A stretch of 18,022 nt of DNA from Clostridia bacterium (GTDB lineage Bacteria; Bacillota; Clostridia; Christensenellales; Aristaeellaceae). Positions 1-5,317 of this stretch are shown in pieces; the first letter of the stretch is position 1, and every line of letters begins with the position of its first letter. A model generated the notes under the pieces. It did no database searches. It was not told the DNA's origin and saw only the letters and a program-made list of their open reading frames with translations. The stretch lies in contig JAKSPZ010000003.1 in NCBI GenBank assembly GCA_024404395.1, positions 1 through 18,022 on the forward strand, in the 5' to 3' direction. A program made the translations under genes and the position numbers.

Positions 1-155
1 ACGGTGTCGTCATTTACTCCAATCCGTTCGCACGTTACGACAAATCAATTGCAGAAAGCCCTTACGCAAAGTCAGCACATACTGTAAATATCTGGCTGAC
101 CATACTCTTCAACCTGCTTGTGCTGTCATTGACCGCAGGCGGTGTCAAGGGCTGA
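1..155 (+). CDS. C-terminal fragment of an unidentified membrane protein
   Basis: An open frame runs from the left edge (first full codon at position 3) to a TGA at 153-155, giving the last 50 residues of a protein whose start lies outside the window. A polar stretch (GVVIYSNPFARYDKS) is followed by a hydrophobic segment (IWLTILFNLLVLSLTAGG) that fits one final transmembrane helix, and then a very short tail (VKG). I do not recognise the family. The frame is supported by the absence of stops, plausible codon use, and an intrinsic terminator 14 nt after the stop. A chance open frame of this length is possible but less likely. Confidence 0.6.
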   Translation, partial: GVVIYSNPFARYDKSIAESPYAKSAHTVNIWLTILFNLLVLSLTAGGVKG

Positions 156-169
156 ACCCAGACCTTACG

Positions 170-200
170 GGAGCTGCTTCATACGGAGCGGCTCCTTTTT
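170..200 (+). terminator. Intrinsic terminator after the partial membrane protein gene
   Basis: GGAGCTGC (170-177) pairs with GCGGCTCC (188-195), eight pairs including one G-U, around a 10-nt loop. Five T residues follow directly (196-200). It lies 14 nt after the stop codon at 153-155 and separates that gene from murG. Confidence 0.8.
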
Positions 201-213
201 GTTGGGAAAACGC

Positions 214-234
214 GGCGTGCTGAGTCAGCACGCC
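214..234. repeat. Perfect 10-bp palindrome with a 1-nt centre
   Basis: GGCGTGCTGA (214-223) and TCAGCACGCC (225-234) are exact reverse complements around a single G. It is followed by CCCTACAG, so on the minus strand it reads CTGTAGGG then the palindrome. That layout resembles short dispersed palindromic repeats, but it could also be an operator for a dimeric regulator or a stem-loop in a transcript. Only one copy is visible here. Confidence 0.6.
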
Positions 235-243
235 CTACAGGGG

Positions 244-255
244 CTTTGTACAAAG
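244..255. repeat. Perfect 12-bp palindrome CTTTGTACAAAG
   Basis: CTTTGTACAAAG is its own reverse complement with no spacer. It lies 9 bases to the right of the palindrome at 214-234, and a GCCC/GGGC inverted pair (232-235 and 241-244) bridges the two. It could be a regulator-binding site upstream of murG or part of a larger repeat element. No function can be assigned from the sequence. Confidence 0.5.
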
Positions 256-268
256 TTGATGTCGTACG

Positions 269-285
269 CGGCGCCGATGGCGCCG
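269..285. repeat. 7-bp inverted repeat CGGCGCC-GAT-GGCGCCG
   Basis: Seven perfect pairs surround a 3-nt loop, giving a GC-only stem. This is the third palindrome in about 70 bases of the non-coding stretch upstream of murG. No T-run follows, so it is not an intrinsic terminator. The remainder of the gap (286-387) is AT-rich in parts, but I see no convincing promoter with both -35 and -10 boxes. Confidence 0.5.
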
Positions 286-387
286 GGCTCTGTCCTTATC
301 CCCCCAAAATCGTTGCGGGGTGCGCATTTTTTAACCATCAATAAAAGTGGATTTTGCATTGGCGTTGTAGAATGTTGCCGTAAACTC

Positions 388-393
388 AGGAGG
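388..393 (+). promoter_or_regulatory. Ribosome binding site that fixes the murG start
   Basis: AGGAGG lies 9 nt upstream of the ATG at 403. The open frame extends upstream to position 142 without a stop, but that part overlaps the previous gene, its terminator and the palindromes. This site and the alignment with the MurG N-terminus decide the start. Confidence 0.9.
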
Positions 394-402
394 TATCCCC
401 AT

Positions 403-1479
403 ATGAAACGCATCGTTCTCACCGGCGGCGGCACTGCCGGTCATGTAACCCCCAACATGGCGCTCATCCCCGAGCTCCAGGCGGCGGGCTGGGACGTTCA
501 TTACATCGGCGCGGCGAACAGTGCTGAGGAGACCCTCATCACCGCCATGCCCGGCGTCACTTTCCACACCGTTGCGGTGGGTAAGCTTCGCCGTTATTTC
601 GATATCAAAAACTTCTCCGATCCCTTCCGCGTCATCAAAGGCATCTTCCAGGCGCGCAGCATCATCGCCAAGCTGAAGCCCAACGTGGTCTTCTCCAAGG
701 GCGGCTTCGTCTCCGTCCCCGTGGTCTACGGCGCGAAGATGTGCGGCGTCCCCGTGGTCACCCACGAGTCCGACATGACCCCCGGTCTGGCGAACAAGCT
801 CTGCCTGCCCTTCTCCAAGGCGCAGTGCTGCACCTTCCCCGAAGCGGTGGCCCATGCCAAGGGCAAGGGCGTCTACACCGGCACCCCCATCCGTCCCGCC
901 ATCCTCAGCGGCGACCGTGAGAAGGGCCGCAAGTTCTTCAACCTCACCGGCATCGAGCCCGTGCTCATGGTGGTCGGCGGCTCCAGCGGCGCCCGCGCCA
1001 TCAACGAAGCGCTGGTGGAAGCCCTCCCCGAGCTGACCCAGTACTTCCAGATCCTCCACCTCTGCGGCAAGGGCAACGCCAACGCAGCGCTGGTGGGCAC
1101 CAAGAACTACGTTCAGTGCGAGTACCTGAACGAGGAGATGGCCGACGCCTACGCCTGCGCCGACATCATCCTCTCCCGCGCCGGCTCCAACGCCCTGTGC
1201 GAGCTGCTGGCTCTGCGCAAGCCCGCCCTGCTGATCCCCTATCCCAAGGGCGCCAGCCGCGGCGACCAGGTCATCAACGCGGCGTCCTTCGAGAAGCGCG
1301 GCTTCTCCAAGGTGCTGGATCAGGCCGAACTGACCCCCGCCAAGCTGGTGGAGGAGATCAAGCGCCTGTACAAGGATCGCGGCGAACTGATCGAGGCCAT
1401 GTGCAAGGATCCCACCACCAACGACGGCGTCAAGGCCGTTCTGGACGTCATCTACAAGTGGGCCAAGCCCGAGAAATAA
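403..1479 (+). CDS. murG: UDP-N-acetylglucosamine--N-acetylmuramyl-(pentapeptide) pyrophosphoryl-undecaprenol N-acetylglucosamine transferase MurG
   Basis: MurG adds GlcNAc from UDP-GlcNAc to lipid I, making lipid II at the inner face of the membrane, the last cytoplasmic step of peptidoglycan precursor synthesis. The 358-residue product has the usual length and the two-domain GT-B layout. The N-terminal glycine-rich loop GGGTAGHVTPN is at 8-18 with His14. HESDMTPGLANK matches the MurG HEQNxxPGxxNK motif. GGSSGARAINE starts at 192 in the C-terminal domain, and SRAGSNALCE (258-267) carries the UDP-GlcNAc-contacting Glu267. Near the C-terminus SRGDQ takes the place of the DNHQ seen in proteobacterial MurG. 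The GGTAGH and SRGDQ variants are typical of clostridial MurG. The start is set by the AGGAGG at 388-393. No other cell-division or cell-wall gene flanks it, so it stands outside a dcw cluster. Confidence 0.95.
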   Translation: MKRIVLTGGGTAGHVTPNMALIPELQAAGWDVHYIGAANSAEETLITAMPGVTFHTVAVGKLRRYFDIKNFSDPFRVIKGIFQARSIIAKLKPNVVFSKGGFVSVPVVYGAKMCGVPVVTHESDMTPGLANKLCLPFSKAQCCTFPEAVAHAKGKGVYTGTPIRPAILSGDREKGRKFFNLTGIEPVLMVVGGSSGARAINEALVEALPELTQYFQILHLCGKGNANAALVGTKNYVQCEYLNEEMADAYACADIILSRAGSNALCELLALRKPALLIPYPKGASRGDQVINAASFEKRGFSKVLDQAELTPAKLVEEIKRLYKDRGELIEAMCKDPTTNDGVKAVLDVIYKWAKPEK

Positions 1480-1490
1480 ACAAACAAAAA

Positions 1491-1516
1491 GGCTCTCCGC
1501 AAGGAGAGTCTTTTTT
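1491..1516 (+). terminator. Intrinsic terminator of murG
   Basis: GGCTCTCC (1491-1498) and GGAGAGTC (1503-1510) form an 8-bp stem with one G-U pair around a GCAA tetraloop, followed by six T residues (1511-1516). It begins 12 nt after the murG stop codon. Confidence 0.9.
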
Positions 1517-1532
1517 CATATCAGATACAGAA

Positions 1533-1562
1533 AACAGCCCCCTCTGTCACGAGGGGGCTGTT
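1533..1562 (-). terminator. Strong hairpin terminator for the converging minus-strand gene
   Basis: AACAGCCCCCTC (1533-1544) and GAGGGGGCTGTT (1551-1562) form 12 perfect pairs around a 6-nt loop. On the minus strand the stem ends in TTTTC, and on the plus strand in TTGTTT. It lies 13 nt past the minus-strand stop at 1576 and so mainly serves that gene, with possible backup action on murG transcripts. Confidence 0.8.
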
Positions 1563-1575
1563 GTTTATGCCGCGA

Positions 1576-1845
1576 TCAGACGGCCCACAGGGCGGCGGCG
1601 CCAACCTTCATCAGGGTGGAAAGTGCGATCAGGGTCTCGGGCATCACGATCAGCAGAACGATGCAAGCGATGGCGATCAGGATATTCCAGACCAGCACAG
1701 CGGCGGCGAAAGTCTTCTTGGAAGGCTCCTTGCCGAAGATCAGAAAGCAGATGGCGGTGATGATGTTCACACCGGGGATCGCGCACAGCAGAAGCGTTAT
1801 CATCCAGTTCAGGAATGAAACGCGGGATCTCTTCGCCTTTGCCAT
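1576..1845 (-). CDS. Small two-helix membrane protein, function unknown
   Basis: This 89-residue protein has a basic start (MAKAKRSR) and a hydrophobic segment at about 13-37 (NWMITLLLCAIPGVNIITAI). A short FGKEPSKK loop at 38-44 precedes a second hydrophobic segment at about 45-68, and a third weaker one ends the chain at about 70-89. The positive N-terminus suggests it starts in the cytoplasm. It resembles short NW-x-L-T-x-L-x3-IP-type membrane proteins common in Bacillota that have no known function. The ATG at 1845 is chosen because GGAGG sits 9 nt upstream (minus strand) and a strong promoter lies just before it. The longer frame to 1905 would place the start inside that promoter. It is probably monocistronic, with its own promoter and terminator. 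Confidence 0.75.
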   Translation of the reverse strand: MAKAKRSRVSFLNWMITLLLCAIPGVNIITAICFLIFGKEPSKKTFAAAVLVWNILIAIACIVLLIVMPETLIALSTLMKVGAAALWAV

Positions 1846-1875
1846 AATAGTATTCCTCCATACGATTCTACGGTC

Positions 1876-1905
1876 ATTATACATTGCGGAGGACGGCAAA
1901 GTCAA
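1876..1905 (-). promoter_or_regulatory. Sigma-A-type promoter of the small membrane protein gene
   Basis: On the minus strand TTGACT (1905-1900) and TATAAT (1881-1876) are separated by 18 nt. The start of transcription would fall near 1869, giving a leader of about 25 nt that contains the GGAGG ribosome binding site. The -10 matches the consensus exactly and the -35 in five of six positions. Confidence 0.8.
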
Positions 1906-1954
1906 ACGAACGGCGGGGAATTCAAACTAATGTCAAGCTTTGAACAGAATGTCG

Positions 1955-2743
1955 TCACTTCAACAGCTCGAGGTGGTTGTTCCACAGGATATCTTCCTTC
2001 TCCCCGTCGGTGAGGGGGAGGGCGAGGAACCGCTCCAGCTCCTCCTTGGGATACCACATGGGATAATCGCTGCCGAAGATGACCTTCTTCACGCCGTAGC
2101 CGCGGATGATCCGCACGGACGCCTCAGGGGTCAGGGCGTAGAGCGCGGAGGAAGAATCCACCCACACGTCCACCTTGCCCATGAGCTTGTCGGCGGCCTC
2201 CTGCCAGCAGGTCCAGCCGCCCAGGTGCGCGCAGACCAGCTTCAGCTTGGGGAACTGCTTTTTCATGTTGATGATGCGCTCGGCGGCGGAATTGTCCACG
2301 TACCGATCGCCGCAGTGGAGCAGGATGGGCAGCACGCCCTCGGCGGCGGCGAACATGCGCAGGGCGCGCTCCTCATCCACCTTGAAGTTCTGGAACTCGG
2401 GGTGGAGCTTGATGCCCTTGAAGCCCATGGCCTTCAGCTGCGGGACCAGGGTGTCGAGATCCTCCGTGTCGGGATGGAGGGCGGCGAAGGGGACGGTGAT
2501 GTCCGGATTGGCCTGATGGGACGCCAGCACGAAGCGATTGATGCTCCCCACCTGATGGGCGGTGGTGGCGACGGAATGGATGGCGAAACGGGTGGTGCCC
2601 GCCTCCGCCTCCCGCTCGATGAGGGTGGAAAGCGTGCCGTCGTTGCGGATAACGGCATCGTCATACAGGGAACTGATGGCCTTCACGGCGTGGGGCGCGA
2701 TGGCATCGGGATAAATATGCGTATGGATATCGAATACTTTCAT
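1955..2743 (-). CDS. Amidohydrolase family protein (metal-dependent hydrolase, Amidohydro_2 type)
   Basis: The 262-residue product is a complete TIM-barrel amidohydrolase of the decarboxylase/lactonase-like Amidohydro_2 group. The expected metal and catalytic residues are visible. DIHTHIYP (5-12) gives His7 and His9, LLHCGD gives His143, AHLGG gives His173, and FGSDYPMW gives Asp226. IKLHPEFQNF (111-120) is the usual strand after the second barrel segment. There is no signal peptide, so it acts in the cytoplasm. The substrate cannot be told from the sequence; members include aromatic acid decarboxylases and lactone hydrolases. The ATG at 2743 is preceded on the minus strand by AGGAGG. It is divergently arranged with the secreted protein gene at 2916. 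No clear terminator lies between it and the small membrane protein gene 109 nt downstream. Confidence 0.88.
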   Translation of the reverse strand: MKVFDIHTHIYPDAIAPHAVKAISSLYDDAVIRNDGTLSTLIEREAEAGTTRFAIHSVATTAHQVGSINRFVLASHQANPDITVPFAALHPDTEDLDTLVPQLKAMGFKGIKLHPEFQNFKVDEERALRMFAAAEGVLPILLHCGDRYVDNSAAERIINMKKQFPKLKLVCAHLGGWTCWQEAADKLMGKVDVWVDSSSALYALTPEASVRIIRGYGVKKVIFGSDYPMWYPKEELERFLALPLTDGEKEDILWNNHLELLK

Positions 2744-2764
2744 GGCTTATGCCTCCTGTTTTTC

Positions 2765-2770
2765 ATTATA
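2765..2770 (-). promoter_or_regulatory. -10 box of the amidohydrolase promoter
   Basis: TATAAT is read on the minus strand 21 nt upstream of the start codon, so transcription would begin near 2757. No good -35 hexamer is found at 16-18 nt spacing, so the promoter may need an activator or be weak. Confidence 0.5.
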
Positions 2771-2805
2771 GCACCGCCCTTTGAAAAGGATATTAAGTTG
2801 CGGGA

Positions 2806-2892
2806 TGTCATAAAAAGATAACAGCTTATGTGAAAAGATGCGCCATATCTTACAAACTTATGACACACTTCTGTAATATAATGGTATCATAA
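2806..2892. repeat. Repeated TGTCATAA-like boxes in the divergent intergenic region
   Basis: TGTCATAA at 2806-2813 and its exact reverse complement TTATGACA at 2858-2865 are separated by 44 nt. Related boxes are TTATGTGA (2826-2833) and TATCATAA (2885-2892). The last two-box pair (2858-2865 and 2885-2892) brackets the -10 box of the rightward promoter at 2877. The arrangement would suit a regulator that binds inverted half-sites, but these are short AT-rich words and chance is possible. Confidence 0.35.
2877..2882 (+). promoter_or_regulatory. -10 box of the secreted SH3-like protein promoter
   Basis: TATAAT lies 33 nt upstream of the ATG at 2916. The -35 position holds AAACTT or, with shorter spacing, the TTATGACA box, and neither is a good match. 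A weak or regulated promoter is likely. Confidence 0.5.
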
Positions 2893-2915
2893 ACTTAGTA
2901 AAGAAGGAAACGGAA

Positions 2916-3803
2916 ATGTATACTAACCTCAAGCGCTTCGCTTGTCTGACTGTCGCACTGCTGCTTCTGATGATCCCCGCAGCCTCCGCCGTGAGCTTCC
3001 CGGTGACCTTCAACGCCAACTGTCCCGTCTTCCAGTCGGCGAACATCCGTTCCGCCAGCGTGAACATTCCCGCAGGCACCAACGTGACCCTCACCGCGAT
3101 CAACGGACCCTGGGCACAGGTCAAGGGCGGCAACATCACCGCGTACTGCGCACTGGCCGCGCTGAACCTGCGCAACCCCGTCCACGCCTACGCCAACTGC
3201 GACACCAAGCTGTACGCTTCCGCTTCCACCTCCGCCCGTTCCATGAACATCGGCGTCAATACCGACCTGTACATTCTGGGCTGGGACGGCGATTTCTGCC
3301 GCGTGACCAACGCTCAGCGCAACGTCACCGCCTACATCCTCTCCTCGCAGATCTCCAACACCAAGGTGGTCACCGCCACCGATCCCCGCAAGAATGTCAT
3401 CGTCGCCGACTGGTTCAAGGGCGGCAGCTCCATCCTGAAGAAGGGCTACTACGGCTACATGTACGACATCTGGTCCGGTCAGTTCATCCGCATCAAGCGC
3501 ATGGGCGGACACAACCATGCCGACGTCGAGCCCGCCACCGCCGAGGACACCGCCAAGCTGTACGCAGCCTGCGGCGGCGACTTCTCCTGGGACAGCCGTC
3601 CCGTCATCCTCATCGTGGGCAACACCTACGTGGCCTGCGCCATCAACACCGAGCCCCACGGCGACCAGACCATCACCAACAACGGCTACAACGGTCAGTT
3701 CTGCCTCCACATGGTGAACTCCAAGACCCACGGCGGCAACGCCGTCAACGGCGAGCACCAGAAGGCCATCCAGACCGCCTACCGCTGGGCCCATTCCGCC
3801 TGA
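2916..3803 (+). CDS. Secreted SH3-like domain protein with a conserved C-terminal domain of unknown activity
   Basis: This 295-residue protein starts with a signal peptide: a basic N-terminus, hydrophobic core at about 8-20, and a likely signal peptidase I site after ASA (23-25). Residues of about 30-85 and 90-148 look like two SH3-like beta repeats (cf. GTNVTLTAINGPWAQVKGG and NTDLYILGWDGDFCRV), as in cell-wall targeting modules. From about 163 a separate domain begins with ADWFKGG. It carries GGHNHADVEP (197-206, His199, His201, Asp203), TEPHGD (His248) and GQFCLHMVNSKTHG (260-273, Cys263, His265, His272). This domain recurs in clostridial secreted proteins as I recall it, but I know no assigned activity. 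The clustered His, Asp and Cys suggest an enzyme or metal site. It would act outside the membrane, perhaps on the cell wall. GAAGGAAACGGAA precedes the ATG. Confidence 0.8.
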   Translation: MYTNLKRFACLTVALLLLMIPAASAVSFPVTFNANCPVFQSANIRSASVNIPAGTNVTLTAINGPWAQVKGGNITAYCALAALNLRNPVHAYANCDTKLYASASTSARSMNIGVNTDLYILGWDGDFCRVTNAQRNVTAYILSSQISNTKVVTATDPRKNVIVADWFKGGSSILKKGYYGYMYDIWSGQFIRIKRMGGHNHADVEPATAEDTAKLYAACGGDFSWDSRPVILIVGNTYVACAINTEPHGDQTITNNGYNGQFCLHMVNSKTHGGNAVNGEHQKAIQTAYRWAHSA

Positions 3804-3818
3804 CCGATCTTACCCGCA

Positions 3819-3866
3819 AACGCCTCCCGACGGCATCCGTTTCCGCCGTCGGGAGGCGTTGTTTTT
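3819..3866 (+). terminator. Strong intrinsic terminator after the secreted protein gene
   Basis: AACGCCTCCCGACGGC (3819-3834) and GCCGTCGGGAGGCGTT (3845-3860) form 16 perfect pairs around a 10-nt loop, followed by GTTTTT. It insulates the ribosomal operon promoter downstream from upstream transcription. Confidence 0.95.
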
Positions 3867-4005
3867 GACGGTTTCCTTTAGCGGCGAAAAGTGCAAAAAA
3901 CCGTTCATACGGCTTGATTTTTGAGGGAATGTTCGCCTTTTTACTTTTGCGCCCGTTCTGTCACATTTTAACCGCATTTTCCCTCGAAGAATTAACAAAT
4001 TTTAC
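3867..4005. other. AT-rich upstream region of the S10 operon promoter
   Basis: No gene is visible in this stretch. It is more AT-rich than its surroundings. ATTAACAAATTTTA just before the -35 box (about 3991-4004) has the form of an UP element that the RNA polymerase alpha subunit could contact, as expected for a highly expressed operon. A weak hairpin CCGT/ACGG beside A- and T-runs at about 3895-3930 is too short to call a terminator. Confidence 0.4.
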
Positions 4006-4034
4006 TTGAATACAGGTGGCATATGTAGTACAAT
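4006..4034 (+). promoter_or_regulatory. Promoter of the S10-spc ribosomal protein operon
   Basis: TTGAAT (4006-4011) and TACAAT (4029-4034) are 17 nt apart, close to the sigma-A consensus with optimal spacing. Transcription would start near 4041. It is the only clear promoter between the terminator at 3819-3866 and rpsJ, and it would drive the whole 27-gene cluster. Confidence 0.85.
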
Positions 4035-4040
4035 AGTCGA

Positions 4041-4253
4041 GTGTGTGAGGGTCTGCTGTGCGCCGATTGCCGGTAGGAAAGCAGCGATCAAAAAGGCCCT
4101 GAACGCGAGGGATGAACCGGAAGGTTGCGGCCTCAGCCGGTAATTTCCGGGGACCATGTCCGCCAATCGGACGACGGAGCTCATGCCCGTCGTAAAGAAA
4201 AAAACTAGAACACGCCCGGCAGCGTGTGCATGAGTTCAACAGGAGGAACTACA
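4041..4253 (+). promoter_or_regulatory. Structured 5' leader of the S10 operon, candidate autoregulatory RNA
   Basis: About 213 nt separate the inferred transcription start from the rpsJ ATG, far more than a ribosome binding site needs. Visible helices are AGGGTC/GGCCCT (4048-4053/4095-4100), TGCT/AGCA (4054-4057/4080-4083), GAGG/CCTC (4107-4110/4131-4134) continuing across a GATG/GCGG internal loop into AACC-GGAA-GGTT (4115-4126), GTCCG/CGGAC (4158-4162/4168-4172), GACGG/CCGTC (4173-4177/4187-4191), and ACACGC/GCGTGT (4210-4215/4222-4227). S10 operons in other bacteria are controlled by uL4 binding to the leader, so a similar role is plausible. I do not recognise this structure as a named RNA family. 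No T-run terminator is seen within it, so control may be on translation or by another route. Confidence 0.6.
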
Positions 4254-4562
4254 ATGGCAAACCAGAAGATCCGCATCAAGCTCAAGGCTTACGAGCACTC
4301 GATCATCGATGCCAGCGCAGCACGCATCGTTGACGTGGCAAAGCGCACCGGCTCCCGCGTGAGCGGCCCGATCCCGCTGCCCACCGAAAAGGAGATCGTC
4401 ACGATCCTGCGCAGCCCCCACAAGCACAAGGACAGCCGCGAACAGTTCGAAATGCGCACCCACAAGCGCCTGATCGACATCCTGCAGCCCACTCCCCGTA
4501 CTGTGGAATCCCTGACCAAGCTCGATCTGCCCGCGGGCGTTGAAATCGAGATCAAGCTGTAA
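4254..4562 (+). CDS. rpsJ: 30S ribosomal protein uS10
   Basis: uS10 is a head protein of the small subunit, and it also acts as NusE in transcription antitermination. The 102-residue product has the family length and the expected N-terminus [27 protein letters not shown] and the loop [17 protein letters not shown] correspond to the extended beta-hairpin that contacts 16S rRNA. The ATG at 4254 follows AGGAGG at 4241-4246. A longer frame begins at 4224 but lacks a ribosome binding site and does not match the family. It is the first gene of the operon and is followed by an unusually wide gap of 98 nt before rplC. Confidence 0.98.
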   Translation: MANQKIRIKLKAYEHSIIDASAARIVDVAKRTGSRVSGPIPLPTEKEIVTILRSPHKHKDSREQFEMRTHKRLIDILQPTPRTVESLTKLDLPAGVEIEIKL

Positions 4563-4616
4563 GGACATGAGCCGCAGCACTCTCACGGCAGCGGCGAACG
4601 TTTGAACGGCTTATCA

Positions 4617-4637
4617 GCAAACTGCAATGCGGTTTGC
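4617..4637 (+). promoter_or_regulatory. Stem-loop in the rpsJ-rplC gap
   Basis: GCAAACTGC (4617-4625) and GCGGTTTGC (4629-4637) form nine pairs, one of them T-G, around the 3-nt loop AAT. It lies 23 nt upstream of the rplC start and close to its ribosome binding site (AAAGAGGTG). No T-run follows, so it is not a terminator. It might be an RNA-processing or translational control element. The remaining part of the 98-nt gap shows a GCCGC/GCGGC pair and no open frame. Confidence 0.45.
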
Positions 4638-4660
4638 GAATAACCGAAAGAGGTGTAACA

Positions 4661-5302
4661 ATGAAAAAGGCAATTCTCGGCACCAAGATCGGCATGACGC
4701 AGATTTTCGTTGATGACGGACGTCTCGTCCCGGTCACCGTCGTGGAAGCCGGCCCCTGCACCGTTACGATGGTGAAGACCGAAGCTACCGACGGTTACGA
4801 AGCGGTCCAGGTCGGTTTCGGCGAGCTCTCCGAACAGAGAGCCAAGAAACTGCTCAACAAGCCCGAGCAAGGTCATTTTGCCAAGGCAGGCGTTGCCCCC
4901 GCACGTCACCTTCGCGAATTCCGCTTCGAAGATGTTTCTTCCTACTCCGTCGGCGACACCATCAAGTGTGACGTCTTCGAGCAGGGCGACAAGATCGACG
5001 TTATCGGCACCAGCAAAGGTCACGGCTACACCGGCGCCATCCAGCGCTGGAATCAGCACACCGGCCCGATGGCCCACGGTTCCAAGTATCATCGCGGCGT
5101 CGGCTCTCTGAGCGCAAACTCCGATCCTTCCCGCGTGTTCAAGAACAAGCACATGGCCGGCCAGTACGGCGGCGACCGTGTCACCGTTCAGAACCTTGAG
5201 ATCGTTAAGGTTGACGCAGAGCGCAACCTGCTCATGATCAAGGGCGCTATCCCCGGTGCAAACGGCAGCCTCGTCATGGTTCGTGACGCTGTCAAGGCTT
5301 GA
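4661..5302 (+). CDS. rplC: 50S ribosomal protein uL3
   Basis: uL3 is one of the proteins that start large-subunit assembly, and its central finger reaches toward the peptidyl transferase centre. The 213-residue product has the usual length and starts [16 protein letters not shown]. The conserved core [15 protein letters not shown] and the finger [21 protein letters not shown] are present, including the Gln of the GQ-G motif that is methylated by PrmB in E. coli. The start at ATG 4661, after AAAGAGGTG, fits the family. An in-frame TTG at 4634 is part of the hairpin before the gene and is not supported. It is followed after 15 nt by rplD. Confidence 0.98.
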   Translation: MKKAILGTKIGMTQIFVDDGRLVPVTVVEAGPCTVTMVKTEATDGYEAVQVGFGELSEQRAKKLLNKPEQGHFAKAGVAPARHLREFRFEDVSSYSVGDTIKCDVFEQGDKIDVIGTSKGHGYTGAIQRWNQHTGPMAHGSKYHRGVGSLSANSDPSRVFKNKHMAGQYGGDRVTVQNLEIVKVDAERNLLMIKGAIPGANGSLVMVRDAVKA

Positions 5303-5317
5303 TAGGAGGACGCAATC

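Noticed and set aside
354..373. TTGCAT and TAGAAT as a murG promoter
   Set aside because: The spacing is only 8 nt, and no other pair of boxes with 16-18 nt spacing is convincing, so no promoter is called for murG.
142..402. N-terminal extension of MurG by 87 residues
   Set aside because: It overlaps the preceding gene, its terminator and three palindromes, and the ATG at 403 has an AGGAGG and matches the family start.
1940..2821. A 293-residue plus-strand frame opposite the amidohydrolase
   Set aside because: The minus-strand frame has all the amidohydrolase motifs; this one is its complement, with an unnatural His/Gly/Leu-rich composition.
3895..3930. A CCGT/ACGG hairpin beside A- and T-runs as a minus-strand terminator
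   Set aside because: The stem has only four pairs, and no minus-strand gene lies upstream of it to be terminated.
4112..4195. A 27-codon ATG frame within the rpsJ leader (leader peptide idea)
   Set aside because: The only purine-rich stretch directly abuts the ATG, the frame runs through the predicted helices, and the peptide shows no run of regulatory codons.
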